From Methylibium petroleiphilum PM1 (GTDB lineage Bacteria; Pseudomonadota; Gammaproteobacteria; Burkholderiales; Burkholderiaceae_C), in NCBI RefSeq assembly GCF_000015725.1, contig NC_008825.1, positions 1,550,001-1,614,000 of the forward strand: a stretch of 64,000 bases of DNA. The letters run 5' to 3'. The first letter of the stretch is position 1. Each line of letters starts with the position of its first letter. A model generated the notes under the pieces. That model was not told where the DNA came from, did not search any database, and worked only from the letters and a program-made list of their open reading frames with translations. A program made the translations under genes and the position numbers. Positions 24,930-36,028 of the stretch are shown piece after piece.

Positions 24930-26129
24930 ATGAAACGCCGCCTCTTCCTCGCCGTCGCCGCCATCGCTGCCGGTTCGGCTTCCGCCCAGGGGGCGCCGGC
25001 CGCTGCCGCCGCCGGGCCGACGCCGGCCGCTGCTGCCGCCGGGCCGACGCCGGCCGCCGTGGCCGCGCACTACGCTGTGCTGGTGCACGCGAACTACGAG
25101 GACAGCCTGCAGGCCGCGCGCGCACTGCAGCAGGCCGTCGTGGCCTTCGTCGCCACGCCGTCGGCCGAGGCCCTGGCCGAGGCGCGCAAGCGCTGGCTGG
25201 CCGCGCGCGAGTTCTACGGCCAGACCGAGGCCTTCCGCTTCTACGGCGGCCCGATCGACGACGACAAGGGCCCCGAGGGCCGGATCAACGCCTGGCCGAT
25301 GGACGAGTCCTTCGTCGACGGCGTGCAGGGCAAGCCGGGCAGCGGGCTGATCGGCAACCGCAAGTTCGTCATCAGCAAGAAGAACCTCGCGGCGCAGAAC
25401 GAGCGCGGCGGCGAGGAGAACATCGCCACCGGCTGGCACGCCATCGAGTTCCTGCTGTGGGGCCAGGACCGGTCGGAGACCGGCCCGGGCGACCGCAGCT
25501 TCGAGGACTTCGTCGACGGCAAGGCGCCCAACGCCGACCGCCGTCGCCAGTACCTCACGGTGGTGACCGAGCTGCTGATCGACGACCTGGCGGGCCTGGT
25601 CAAGGCCTGGGCGCCGGCCACCAAGGGCAACTACCGCGCGCGCTTCGAGCAGGGCGGCAAGGAATCGGTGCGCAAGATCCTGGTGGGCCTGGGCTCGCTG
25701 TCGCGCGGTGAGCTGGCCGGCGAGCGGCTGGAGGTCGCGCTCAACAGCCAGGACCAGGAGGACGAGCATTCCTGCTTCTCCGACAACACCCACCGCGACG
25801 CGGTGAACAACGCCAAGGGCATCGAGAACGTGTGGCTCGGCCGCTATGTGCGCGCCGACGGCAGCACGCTGCAGGGCGCCTCGCTGCGCGAGCTGGTGGC
25901 GGAGAAGGATGCCGCGCTGGCCGAGCGCGGCACGCGCCAGATCGCCGCCTCGGTGGCGGCGGCCGAGGCCATCCAGGCGCCATTCGACCGCGAGATCGTC
26001 GGTGCCAAGGACGCGCCGGGCCGCCAGCGCATCCAGAAGACGATCGCCAGCCTCACTCAGCAGAGCAAGGACCTCGTGGCCGCCGCCAACGCGGTGGGCA
26101 TCACCAAGCTCACGCTGGTGCAGCCGTGA
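24930..26129 (+). CDS. Imelysin-family periplasmic protein
   Basis: A 399-residue protein with a signal peptide (LFLAVAAIAAGSASAQ) and a linker containing two near-identical AAAAGPTP repeats coded by a 27-bp tandem duplication (24999-25052). The imelysin motif GWHAIEF is at residues 168-174, with EDEHSCFSDNTHRD further on; both are typical of the imelysin/EfeO-like fold that binds iron. Its ending GTG/TGA overlaps the di-heme gene. A Fur-like box lies just upstream. Periplasmic iron capture is likely; peptidase activity is not supported. Confidence 0.88.
   Translation: MKRRLFLAVAAIAAGSASAQGAPAAAAAGPTPAAAAAGPTPAAVAAHYAVLVHANYEDSLQAARALQQAVVAFVATPSAEALAEARKRWLAAREFYGQTEAFRFYGGPIDDDKGPEGRINAWPMDESFVDGVQGKPGSGLIGNRKFVISKKNLAAQNERGGEENIATGWHAIEFLLWGQDRSETGPGDRSFEDFVDGKAPNADRRRQYLTVVTELLIDDLAGLVKAWAPATKGNYRARFEQGGKESVRKILVGLGSLSRGELAGERLEVALNSQDQEDEHSCFSDNTHRDAVNNAKGIENVWLGRYVRADGSTLQGASLRELVAEKDAALAERGTRQIAASVAAAEAIQAPFDREIVGAKDAPGRQRIQKTIASLTQQSKDLVAAANAVGITKLTLVQP
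24999..25052 (+). repeat. 27-bp tandem duplication inside the imelysin signal/linker region
   Basis: Two adjacent 27-base units differ at one base. They encode a repeated Ala-Ala-Ala-Gly-Pro-Thr-Pro linker after the signal peptide. This is a slippage-prone repeat and could vary between strains. Confidence 0.7.
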
Positions 26130-27565
26130 GCCGGCGCGGGCGCGCGGCCGGCCGCGCCGCCGCGGTGCTGGCGGGCGTGGCCGGTGTGGTGGTCGGCGTG
26201 GTCGCCGCCACCGCGCCGCGCGACGACGACCCGCTGGGCGAGAAGACCGGCGGCGCCACCACGGTCCATGCCACTGGCCGCCAGGCGTTCTCCTTCCCGG
26301 CCGCCAACCTGGCCGACGAGGAGCACACGCGCTTCGTCATCGGCAACTCCTTCTTCAAGCGCAACTGGGTCGAGGCGCCGGCCTCCACCGGCGTGCGCGA
26401 CGGCCTGGGGCCGCACTTCATCGCGCGCTCCTGCGGCGCCTGCCATGCGATGGACGGCCGCGGCGCGCCGCCCGAGGCCAAGTCCAAGGACCCGACCGTG
26501 GCGTTGCTGATGCGGCTGTCGGTGCCGGGCGAGGCCGATCCGAAGCAGGGCGTCGTGCCCGAGCCGGTGTACGGCGACCAGTTCAACAACGCCGCGGTGC
26601 AGGGCGTGCGGCCCGAGGGCGAGGTGCGCATCCGCCACCAGCCGGTGCGCGGCCGCTACGCCGACGGCACGCCGTACACGCTGCAGGCGCCGCGCTATTC
26701 GTTCGCGCGGCTGGCCTACGGGCCGATGCGTGCCGACGTCCTGGTGAGCCCGCGCATCGCGCCGCAGCTGATCGGCGTGGGGCTGCTGGAGGCCATCCCC
26801 GAGGCCGAGATCCTGCGCAACGCCGCTGACCAGGCCGCCGCCGGCGGGCCGGTGCGCGGCGTGCCCAACCGCGTGTGGGACGTGCGTGCGCAGCGCCAGA
26901 TGCTCGGCCGCTTCGGCTGGAAGGCTAACGTGGCCACCATCGCGCACCAGACCGCCGGCGCCTTCCACGGCGACATCGGCATCACCTCGCGCTGGTTCCC
27001 CGACGAGACCTGCACGCCGGCCCAGGCCGACTGCGCCGCCGCGCCGCGCGGCGCGAAGGGCGAGGCGCCCGAGATCGACGACAAGACGCTCGACGACGTG
27101 GTGTTCTACCAGGCCGTGCTCGCGCCGCCGGCACGCCGTGCGCCGCGCGACGCCCAGGTGCTGCAGGGCCAGGCGCTGTTCACCCGGGCGCAGTGCGCGC
27201 AATGCCACCGGCCGAGCTACGTGACCGCCGAGCCGCCGTTCCCGCCGCTCAGCAGCCCGGCGCTGGCGGGCCAGCGCATCTGGCCCTACACCGACCTGCT
27301 GCTGCACGACATGGGCGAGGGCCTGGCCGACGGCCGGCCCGACTTCGCCGCGAACGGTCGGCAGTGGAAGACGCCGCCGCTGTGGGGCATCGGCCTCCTC
27401 GAGGACGTCAACGGCCACACGCGTCTGCTGCACGACGGCCGCGCGCGCGGCGTGCTGGAGGCGGTGCTGTGGCACGGCGGCGAGGCCGAGGCCAGCCGCC
27501 AGCAGGTGCTGAAGATGAGCCGCGCCGAGCGCGAGGCGCTGGTGCGGTTCGTGGAGTCGCTGTGA
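26126..27565 (+). CDS. Di-heme oxidoreductase-family (DUF1111) c-type cytochrome
   Basis: A 479-residue protein that starts with GTG overlapping the stop of the imelysin gene (GTGA). An N-terminal membrane/signal segment (AAAVLAGVAGVVVGVVAATA) is followed by two haem-binding CxxCH motifs, CGACH at residues 103-107 and CAQCH at 357-361. Other features are HQTAGAFHGDIGITS and GMPSP-free PLWGIGLL. This is the di-haem 'thiol oxidoreductase'/DHOR family, periplasmic and found next to imelysins. It might oxidise or reduce iron during uptake; that role is inference. Confidence 0.88.
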   Translation: MSRRGRAAGRAAAVLAGVAGVVVGVVAATAPRDDDPLGEKTGGATTVHATGRQAFSFPAANLADEEHTRFVIGNSFFKRNWVEAPASTGVRDGLGPHFIARSCGACHAMDGRGAPPEAKSKDPTVALLMRLSVPGEADPKQGVVPEPVYGDQFNNAAVQGVRPEGEVRIRHQPVRGRYADGTPYTLQAPRYSFARLAYGPMRADVLVSPRIAPQLIGVGLLEAIPEAEILRNAADQAAAGGPVRGVPNRVWDVRAQRQMLGRFGWKANVATIAHQTAGAFHGDIGITSRWFPDETCTPAQADCAAAPRGAKGEAPEIDDKTLDDVVFYQAVLAPPARRAPRDAQVLQGQALFTRAQCAQCHRPSYVTAEPPFPPLSSPALAGQRIWPYTDLLLHDMGEGLADGRPDFAANGRQWKTPPLWGIGLLEDVNGHTRLLHDGRARGVLEAVLWHGGEAEASRQQVLKMSRAEREALVRFVESL

Positions 27566-28680
27566 TGACGAAGAAGCTCCTCGCAGGCCAGGCCGCGGCA
27601 CGCGCCGCGATGCTGCTGCCGTTCTTGATGGCCGGCACCGCCGCGCCGCCGGCCGCTGCGCAGAGCGACTGGGCCCGCTCGGCGGTGCCGGTGTACGGCC
27701 CCACCGCGGTGCTGCAGGGCCTGAACGAGCACTGGACCCTGCCGCATGCGCGCGCCTTCGCCGCCGAGGCCCAGGCGCTGCCGGCGGCGGTGGAGGCGCG
27801 CTGCAATGCGGGCCCCGCCACGCCGGCCGCCGGCCGCGCGCTGGAAGGCGCGCGTGCGCAGTGGCGTCGCAGCGTGCAGGCCTGGGAGCGACTGTCCACG
27901 GTGGCCGTGGGGCCGCTGGTGGAGCGGCGCTCGCTGCGGCAGATCGATTTCGCGCCCACGCGGCCGGCGCTGATCGAGAAGGCGGTGCGCGCCGCGCCGG
28001 CCGACGCCGCCGCGATGGAGCGCGTGGGCACGCCCGCCAAGGGCCTGCCCGCGCTGGAGTGGCTGCTGTGGAGCCGGCCGGTGGCGCCGGGCACACCGGT
28101 CTGCCGCTACGCCGTGCAAGTGGCACGCGACATCCAGCGCGAGGCCGACGCGCTGGCGCAGGCCTTTGCCGCCCAGGCCACGGCCGCGGCCGAGCACGAC
28201 GCCGACGGCGAGGTGGACGAAGCCAGCGTGGTGGCCGGCAGCACCGAGTTCGTGAACCAATGGGTGGGCGGCGTGGAGCGCCTGCGCTGGGCCCAGATGG
28301 AAAAGCCGCTGCGCGCCGCCGCCGGCCGCGCGCCCGACTGGCCGCGCGCCGCCAGCGGCGGCAGCGTGGTGAGCTGGAAGGCGCAGTGGGAGGCGCTGCG
28401 CGGCCTGGGCGTGTTCGCCGGTGGCGAGGCGCCGCTCGCGGGCCAGGGCCTGGTGCCGCTGGAGACCTGGCTGCGCAGCAAGGGCCGCAACCCCGAGGCC
28501 GACCGCCTGGTGGCCGCGGCCCGGCAGGTGGACGCGCGCCTGCAGCGCATCGACACGAAGCGCCCGCCCACCGTGCTGGCCGCCGCCCAGGCGCTGGCCG
28601 CGCTGAAGCGCGTGGCCGAGGCCGACGTGGCGCCGGCGCTGGAGGTGAGCCTGGGCTTTTCCGACGCCGACGGCGACTGA
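27565..28680 (+). CDS. Second imelysin-family periplasmic protein
   Basis: A 371-residue protein starting at an ATG that shares one base with the preceding TGA. The signal peptide is MLLPFLMAGTAAPPAAAQ. Its motif is less standard than that of the first copy: PALEWLLWSRP stands where GxHxxEFLLWG is expected, so the metal-ligating His appears to be lost while the Glu remains. Only four Cys/His clusters are visible. It may therefore bind a partner or a different metal. It belongs to the same Fur-type operon. Confidence 0.82.
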   Translation: MTKKLLAGQAAARAAMLLPFLMAGTAAPPAAAQSDWARSAVPVYGPTAVLQGLNEHWTLPHARAFAAEAQALPAAVEARCNAGPATPAAGRALEGARAQWRRSVQAWERLSTVAVGPLVERRSLRQIDFAPTRPALIEKAVRAAPADAAAMERVGTPAKGLPALEWLLWSRPVAPGTPVCRYAVQVARDIQREADALAQAFAAQATAAAEHDADGEVDEASVVAGSTEFVNQWVGGVERLRWAQMEKPLRAAAGRAPDWPRAASGGSVVSWKAQWEALRGLGVFAGGEAPLAGQGLVPLETWLRSKGRNPEADRLVAAARQVDARLQRIDTKRPPTVLAAAQALAALKRVAEADVAPALEVSLGFSDADGD

Positions 28681-28693
28681 ACGGGGCAGGGCC

Positions 28694-29887
28694 GTGGACC
28701 GCTCAGCACGCTCTGCCGACGCGCCGCCGCCGGACCGCCGCCGCGTGCTGAAGCTCGCCGCCGCAACTGCGCTGGCCGGGCTGGGCGCGCACGGTCCGGC
28801 CTTCGCCGCCACGGCCCCGCGCCTCGGCTGGGCCGCGGCCTGGGACGGCGAGGCCGGCGCCGAGATCGGCGTGGTGGCACCGCAGGGCGCCGCGGCGCTG
28901 CGCGTGCAGGCCCGGCTGGCGGTGCCCACGCGCGCCCACGGCCTGTGGGCCGAGGCCGGCGGCCGCAGCGTGCTCGCCGTGGCCCGCCGCCCCGGCGACT
29001 GGCTCGTCCGCTGGCAACCCGACGGCCGGCGTTCGCCGCAGTGGCAGTGGGCGGAGCCCGGCCGCGCCTTCAACGGCCACGTGATCGCCGGCGCCGGCGG
29101 CACGCGCCTCTACACCACCGAGACCGACCTCGAGACCGGCGCCGCGTGGATCGGCGTGCGCGACGCGCGCTCGCTGGAGAAGCTGGACGAGTGGCCCACG
29201 CACGGCATCGACGCGCACGAACTGTTGCTCGACGACGATGACACGGGCGGCCACGACGCACCTTCGCTGTGGGTGGCCAACGGCGGCGTGCCCACGCGGC
29301 CCGAGACCGGCCGGCAGAAACTAAACCTCGACCGCATGGATTCGTCGCTGGTGCGGCTGGACGCGCGCAGCGGTGCACTGCGTGGCCAGTGGCGCCTGGA
29401 CGACCGTCGCCTCAGCCTGCGCCACATGGCCTGGCGCGACACGCCGGCAGCCGGTGCGCGCACGCAGCGCGTGCTCGGCATCGCGCTGCAGGCCGAGCAC
29501 GACGACCCGGCAGCCAGGCAGGCCGCCCCGGTGCTGGCGCTGTTCGACGGCGAGCGGTTGCGCACCTTCGATGGCGGCGCCCCAGCGGGCGCGTCAGACG
29601 CAATGGGACTGGCCGGCTACGGCGGCGACATCGCCGCCACCGCCGACGGCTGGGCCGTGAGCTGCCCGCGCGTGAACGGCGTGGCGCTGTACGCCCCCGA
29701 CGGCCGCGCACGCGGCGTGGCGCCGCTGCCCAACGCCTGCGCGCTGGCCGTCGTGGACGGCGTGTGCTGGGCCGCCGGGCAGACCGAGGCCATGCCACTG
29801 AACGCCGCACCCGGCCGCGAGCGGCGCCGTCTGCAGCACACCGCACCACTGCGCCTCGACAACCACTGGGTCGGCCTCGCAGTCTGA
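28694..29887 (+). CDS. DUF1513 domain-containing protein
   Basis: A 397-residue protein with a GTG start after a GGGGCAGG Shine-Dalgarno-like run. A Tat-like signal (DRRRVLKLAAATALAGLGAHGPAFA) is followed by beta-propeller-type repeats (HGLWAEAGGRSVLAVARRPGDW, FNGHVIAGAGGTRLYTTE, HELLLDDDD, LWVANGG). DUF1513 genes accompany imelysin and DHOR genes in iron-regulated operons. Function is unknown. It is the last gene of the operon and is followed by a CCCTCTCCCCG/CGGGGAGAGGG hairpin. Confidence 0.85.
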   Translation: MDRSARSADAPPPDRRRVLKLAAATALAGLGAHGPAFAATAPRLGWAAAWDGEAGAEIGVVAPQGAAALRVQARLAVPTRAHGLWAEAGGRSVLAVARRPGDWLVRWQPDGRRSPQWQWAEPGRAFNGHVIAGAGGTRLYTTETDLETGAAWIGVRDARSLEKLDEWPTHGIDAHELLLDDDDTGGHDAPSLWVANGGVPTRPETGRQKLNLDRMDSSLVRLDARSGALRGQWRLDDRRLSLRHMAWRDTPAAGARTQRVLGIALQAEHDDPAARQAAPVLALFDGERLRTFDGGAPAGASDAMGLAGYGGDIAATADGWAVSCPRVNGVALYAPDGRARGVAPLPNACALAVVDGVCWAAGQTEAMPLNAAPGRERRRLQHTAPLRLDNHWVGLAV

Positions 29888-29889
29888 CC

Positions 29890-29915
29890 CCCTCTCCCCG
29901 CCCACGGGGAGAGGG
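29890..29915 (+). terminator. GC hairpin after the DUF1513 gene
   Basis: CCCTCTCCCCG and CGGGGAGAGGG form a perfect 11-bp stem with a four-base loop, a few bases after the stop codon. It lacks a T-run. The same sequence type occurs as a dispersed repeat in many proteobacterial genomes, so it may be a REP-like element acting as a transcript end. Confidence 0.5.
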
Positions 29916-29947
29916 CCGGGGTGAGGGGCTTCGCGCCGCCCGCCCGC

Positions 29948-30427
29948 TCAGCCCCGCCGCGCCGCCTCGATCGCCGCGATGTCGATCTTGCCCATCGTCA
30001 TCATCGCGTCGAAGGCCCGCTTGGCGGCCTGGGCGTCGGGGTCGTTGATCGCCTCCATCAGCGCCCGCGGCGTGATCTGCCACGACAGGCCCCACTTGTC
30101 CTTGCACCAGCCGCAGGCGCTCTCCTGGCCGCCATGGCCGACGATGGCGTTCCACAACCGGTCGGTCTCGGCCTGGTCTTCGGTGGACACCTGGAACGAG
30201 AAGGCCTCCGAGTGCTTGAACTCCGGCCCGCCGTTGAGGCCCAGGCAGGGGATGCCCAGCACGGTGAACTCCACCGTCAGCACGTCGCCCTGCTGACCCG
30301 ACGGGTAGTCGCCCGGCGCGCGCAGGATGGGGCCGACCGCGCTGTCCGGAAAGGTGGCGGCGTAGAAGCGCGCAGCCTCCTCGGCGGTGCCGTCGTACCA
30401 GAGGCAGATGGTGTTCTTGCTGGGCAT
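29948..30427 (-). CDS. VOC-family protein (PhnB/3-demethylubiquinone methyltransferase-like fold)
   Basis: A 159-residue glyoxalase-fold protein. It has MPSKNTICLWYDGTAEEAARFYAATFPDS, the classic opening of the PhnB-like VOC family, then FTVLGIPCLGLNGGPEFKHSEAFSFQV and DKWGLSWQI. The family binds metal or small ligands, but the function is not established for this group. An upstream alternative start (30466) is possible, but AGGAGA precedes 30427 at a good distance. The truncated YceI gene lies just upstream on the same strand. Confidence 0.88.
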   Translation of the reverse strand: MPSKNTICLWYDGTAEEAARFYAATFPDSAVGPILRAPGDYPSGQQGDVLTVEFTVLGIPCLGLNGGPEFKHSEAFSFQVSTEDQAETDRLWNAIVGHGGQESACGWCKDKWGLSWQITPRALMEAINDPDAQAAKRAFDAMMTMGKIDIAAIEAARRG

Positions 30428-30465
30428 GGGGGTCTCCTGTTCGGAACGTAACGCTGTTGTCTGCA

Positions 30466-30924
30466 TCAAGGCTGTGCGATGGCTTCGACCTGGATGCGCA
30501 GGTCCACGTTCATGTTGAAGCCATAGTCCTTGCCCGCGCTCAGGCCGAAGTCTTCGCGGTTGAAGCTGCCGCTGGCGTCGGCGCCGCAGTAGTCGCGCTT
30601 GAGCATCGGGTGCTGTATGCACTTCAGCGAGTGGACCGCGAGCGTCAGCGGGCGCGTCACGCCGTGCAGCGTGAGCTCCCCCACGAGCTGCGTCGGCACG
30701 CCGTCGACCGGCGACTGCAGAGCGCCCTTGAAGACCGCGCGAGGGTGCTTCTTCACGTCGAAGAAGTCCTTGCCGCGCGCCCAGGTGGCCAGCGCGTCCA
30801 TGCCGAAGTCGATGCTGGCCAGCTCCGTCACGATCTCGACGGTGCCGGTGCCCGCGGCCTTGTCGTACAGCACCTTGCCGCTGCTCTTGTTGAGCTTGCC
30901 GCGCCACACCGAGATGCCCATGTG
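30466..30924 (-). pseudogene. YceI-family protein, N-terminus removed at the IS21 end
   Basis: About 150 residues remain, from GISVWRGKLNKSSGKV to the C-terminus, including VEIVTELASIDFGMDALATWARGKDFFDVKKHP and a typical LTLHGVTRPLTL. YceI proteins bind isoprenoid-type lipids and normally carry a signal peptide and an opening like YxLDPxHTFVxFEV; here that part is missing. Reading upstream in frame gives only STHM before a TGA inside the IS end. An internal ATG at 30921 could still give a product of about 151 residues, but it would lack export. The remnant abuts the IS21 left end. Confidence 0.8.
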
Positions 30925-30985
30925 TGTTGACGATCACTGAAAACTGACCCACCTGAGGGCATTGCGATCGTTCAAAACTGACCCA
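30925..30985 (+). repeat. IS21 left end with two subterminal repeats
   Basis: The terminal TGTTGACGATC is followed by two copies of a GATC/AAAACTGACCCA unit (30932-30951 and 30966-30985). These are probable IstA binding sites. Confidence 0.8.
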
Positions 30986-31007
30986 CGCAAACACACTGCC
31001 CTGCTCG

Positions 31008-32536
31008 ATGAACGAGCGGGGAGAGCCAGGAGTGATCAGCGTGGCGATGTTGGCCAAGATCAGACGGATGCACCTGCGAGATGGCCTGTCCATCCGCGAG
31101 GTGGCGAGGCGCACGGGCTTGTCGAGGAACACCGTGCGGCAGTGGTTGCGCGAGGAAGGCGTGACCGAGCCGAAGTACCCCGAGCGCAGCACGGCGAGCG
31201 TGCTTGACGCCTGGGCCGAGCACTTGGAGGCGGCACTGCGTGCCGATGCGCACCGCCCGGTGCGCGAGCGGCGCACGGCCAAGGCCCTGTTCGAGCAGAT
31301 CCGGGCGCTGGGCTACGCGGGCAGCTACCCGCGCGTGGTCGTGTGGGTGCGCCGCTGGCGCGAGCGGCAGGCCAGCGCCCCGCGGCGTGCGGCCTTCGTG
31401 CCGATGAGCTTCGAGCTGGGCGACGCCTTCCAGTTCGACTGGAGCTGCGAGTACGTCTTCGTGGGCGGACTGCGCCGCCGGCTCGAGGTGGCGCACACCA
31501 AGCTGGCGGCCTCGAGGGCCTTCTGGTTGACGGCCTACCCTGCCCAGAGCCACGAGATGCTGTTCGACGCGCACGCCCGGGCCTTCGAGGCGCTGGGTGG
31601 CGTGCCGCGCCGGGGCATCTACGACAACATGAAGACCGCCGTGGACAAGGTCGGTGTGGGCAAGGCGCGCTCCGTCAACGCCCGCTTCCAGGCCATGTGC
31701 TCGCACTACCTGTTCGAGCCCGAGTTCTGCAACCCGGCCTCGGGCTGGGAGAAGGGCGTGGTCGAGAAGAACGTGCAGGACCGCCGGCGCCAGGTGTGGC
31801 GCGAGGCCGGCGAGCGGCGCTGGAGCGACCTGGCCAGCCTGAACGCCTGGCTGGCCGAGCGCTGCCGCCAGGGCTGGGAGGAGACGGCACACCCCGAGTG
31901 GTCCGAGCTGAGCGTGGCCGACGTGCTGCAGGACGAGCGCACCCGCCTCATGCCATGCCCGAAGCCCTTCGACGGCTACGTCGAGCAGCCCGTTCGGGTG
32001 TCGGCGACGGCGCTGGTGCACTTCCAGCGCAACCGCTACAGCGTGCCGACCCGCTGGGTCAACGAAGTGCTCAGCCTGCGCGCCTACCCCGAGGCCGTGG
32101 TGCTGGTGGCCGAGGGCGTCGAGGTGGCCCGGCACACGAGGAGCTTCGAGCGGGAGCTGACCTTCTACGACTGGCAGCACTACATCGCGCTGGTGCAGAC
32201 CAAGCCGGGGGCGCTGCGCAACGGCGCGCCCTTCAAGGCCATGCCCGAGGTGCTGCAGACGCTGCAGCGTCACCTGCTGCGCCATGCCGGCGGCGACCGG
32301 GTCATGGCGCAGGTGCTGGCGGCCGTGCCGGTGCACGGGCTGGAGGCCGTGCTCGTCGCAGCGGAGATCGCGCTGGAAGCCGGCAGGCCGAGTGCCGAGC
32401 ATGTGCTCAACGTGCTGGCGCGGCTGAAGGATGGGGCGCCGGCGCTGCGCGAGCTGACGCAGCCCGCCCCGACGCTCAAGGAAGAGCCCCGCGCCGACGT
32501 GCAGCGCTACGACAGCCTGCGGGAGGCCCAGCAGCC

Positions 32537-32540
<4 letters not shown>
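31008..32540 (+). CDS. istA: IS21-family transposase IstA
   Basis: A 510-residue DDE transposase. An N-terminal helix-turn-helix ([20 protein letters not shown], residues about 25-44) precedes the catalytic core with Asp144 (FQFDWSC), Asp206 ([12 protein letters not shown]) and a Glu near 253 (EKGVVEKN). The length is normal for the family. A GTG at 31032 ([12 protein letters not shown]) with AGGAG directly before it is an alternative start. It overlaps istB by four bases (ATGA). Confidence 0.95.
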
Positions 32541-34318
<1,778 letters not shown>

Positions 34319-34384
34319 CTAGAGGCGGCACGCTCGCAAGAAAAGCTAATATTTCTGAACGCTGCTATCAGAAGTGCTAACGCC

Positions 34385-35242
34385 GTGAGCCGCTCCCTCG
34401 ACATCGACCTGTTGCGCACCTTCGTGGCCATCGCCGAGACGCGCACGCTGGGCCGCGCGGCCGCGCGCATCGGCCGCACGCAGGCGGCGGTGAGCATGCA
34501 GGTGCAGAAGCTCGAGGCCCTGCTGAGCCAGCCGCTGCTCAACCGCACCGGCCGCGGCGTCACGCTCACGCTGCACGGCGAGCGCCTGCTGGGCCATGCG
34601 CGCACCCTCCTGCGCCACCACGACGCGGCGGTGGCCGACATCACCGGCGCGGGCCTCACCGGCACGCTGCGCTTCGGCTGCCCCGACGACTACGCGGCCG
34701 CCTTCCTGCCGCACATCCTGCGCAGCTTCGCGGGCCGGCATCCGCAGGTGTTCGTGGAGGTGGTGTGCGCCCCCACGCCGCGGCTGCTGGCGCAGCTGGG
34801 CCAGCACGCGCTCGACCTGGCGTTGATCTCCACCACCGAGGGCGAGCGCTCGGCGGCCATCCTGCGGCGCGAGCCGCTGGTGTGGGTGGGCAACCGGCAC
34901 GACCACGCGGCCACGCAGGAGCCGCTGCAGCTGGCGCTCTCCGACCCCGACACGCTGGACCACCGTGCCGCCCGCGAGCGGCTCGACGCCGCCGGGCGGC
35001 CCTACCGCGTGGCCTACGCCAGCGGCAGCATCTCGGGGCTGCTGGCGGTGGTGCGCTCGGGCCAGGCCATCGCGGTGCTCACGCAGGCCGCGGTGCCGGC
35101 CGACCTGCAGGTGCTGCCCACCGACGCGCGGCTGCCGCCGCTGCCCACGGTGGGCCTGAGCGTCCGGTTCGACCTGCCGCGGCCGCCGGAGCTGGTGGTG
35201 GAGTTTGCCGAGCACCTGCAGCGCATCGTGCCGGCGCTGTAG
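34385..35242 (+). CDS. dgdR: LysR-family regulator, probable DgdR
   Basis: A 285-residue LysR regulator starting at GTG (34385, VSRSLDIDLLRTF). The N-terminal winged helix (TLGRAAARIGRTQAAVSMQVQKLEALL) is followed by a LysR effector domain (TGTLRFGCPDDYAAAFLPHIL). The upstream in-frame extension overlaps the dgdA promoter region and is unlikely to be translated. In Burkholderia, dgdR represses divergent dgdA, and the same arrangement is present here, so the gene is orphaned by loss of dgdA function. Confidence 0.85.
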   Translation: MSRSLDIDLLRTFVAIAETRTLGRAAARIGRTQAAVSMQVQKLEALLSQPLLNRTGRGVTLTLHGERLLGHARTLLRHHDAAVADITGAGLTGTLRFGCPDDYAAAFLPHILRSFAGRHPQVFVEVVCAPTPRLLAQLGQHALDLALISTTEGERSAAILRREPLVWVGNRHDHAATQEPLQLALSDPDTLDHRAARERLDAAGRPYRVAYASGSISGLLAVVRSGQAIAVLTQAAVPADLQVLPTDARLPPLPTVGLSVRFDLPRPPELVVEFAEHLQRIVPAL

Positions 35243-35257
35243 GTCTTGGTGGGGCCC

Positions 35258-36028
35258 TCAGCCCTGCCGCGGCGACCCGACCGTCTCGTCCCTCGGCTCG
35301 GGCTGCCACACGCCGTCGACCAGCCGCTCGTTCGGCCTGAACTGGGCCTTGTAGGACATCTTCGGGCTCTCGCCGATCCAGTAGCCGAGGTACACGTGCG
35401 GCAGCTTGAGCTGGCGCGTCTGCTCGATCTGCCACAGCACGTTGTAGGTGCCGTAGCTGGCGTCGGGATCGGGCTCGTAGAAGGTATACACGGCGCTCAG
35501 GCCGTCGTTCAGGATGTCGAGGATGGACACCATCTTCAGCGTGCCCAGCTGGCCTTCGGGCGCTGGCTCGCGGAACTCCACCAGGCGCGAATTGACGCGG
35601 CTCTGCAGCAGGAACTGCGTGTACTGGTCGATCGAGTCGTGGTCCATGCCGCCGCCCGCGTGGCGGCCGGCCTGGTAGCGCAGGTAGAGCTGGTAGTGCT
35701 CGGGCACGAAGCACAGCCGCAGCACGCGCGACTGCAGGCCCTGGTGGGCCTTCCAGGCGCGGCGCTGGCTGCGCGAGGGCTGGAAGCCCGCCACCGGCAC
35801 GCGCAGCGGAACGCAGGCGCGGCAGCCGTCGCAATAGGGCCGGTAGGTGAACATGCCGCTGCGCCGGAAGCCGTTGGCCACCAGGCCCGAATAGGTGTCG
35901 GCGTGGATCAGGTGGCTGGGCGTGGCGACCTGCGAGCGCGCCTGCCGTCCGGCCAGGTAGCTGCAGGGGTAGGGCGCCGTCGCATAGAACTGCAGCGACG
36001 CGAGCGGAAGTTCTTTCGGATGGGTCAC
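35258..36028 (-). CDS. bpt: Aspartate/glutamate leucyltransferase (Bpt-type, N-end rule)
   Basis: A 256-residue transferase that adds leucine from Leu-tRNA to N-terminal Asp or Glu. It starts with GTG overlapping the aat stop ([14 protein letters not shown]). Typical segments are [42 protein letters not shown] with the Cys cluster CDGCRAC, and [22 protein letters not shown]. Together with aat it marks substrates for ClpS/ClpAP degradation. Confidence 0.93.
   Translation of the reverse strand: MTHPKELPLASLQFYATAPYPCSYLAGRQARSQVATPSHLIHADTYSGLVANGFRRSGMFTYRPYCDGCRACVPLRVPVAGFQPSRSQRRAWKAHQGLQSRVLRLCFVPEHYQLYLRYQAGRHAGGGMDHDSIDQYTQFLLQSRVNSRLVEFREPAPEGQLGTLKMVSILDILNDGLSAVYTFYEPDPDASYGTYNVLWQIEQTRQLKLPHVYLGYWIGESPKMSYKAQFRPNERLVDGVWQPEPRDETVGSPRQG

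Noticed and set aside
29890-29915. Treating the CCCTCTCCCC hairpin as a certain terminator
   Set aside because: It has no T-run and is of a sequence type that occurs as a dispersed repeat, so it was listed with medium confidence only.
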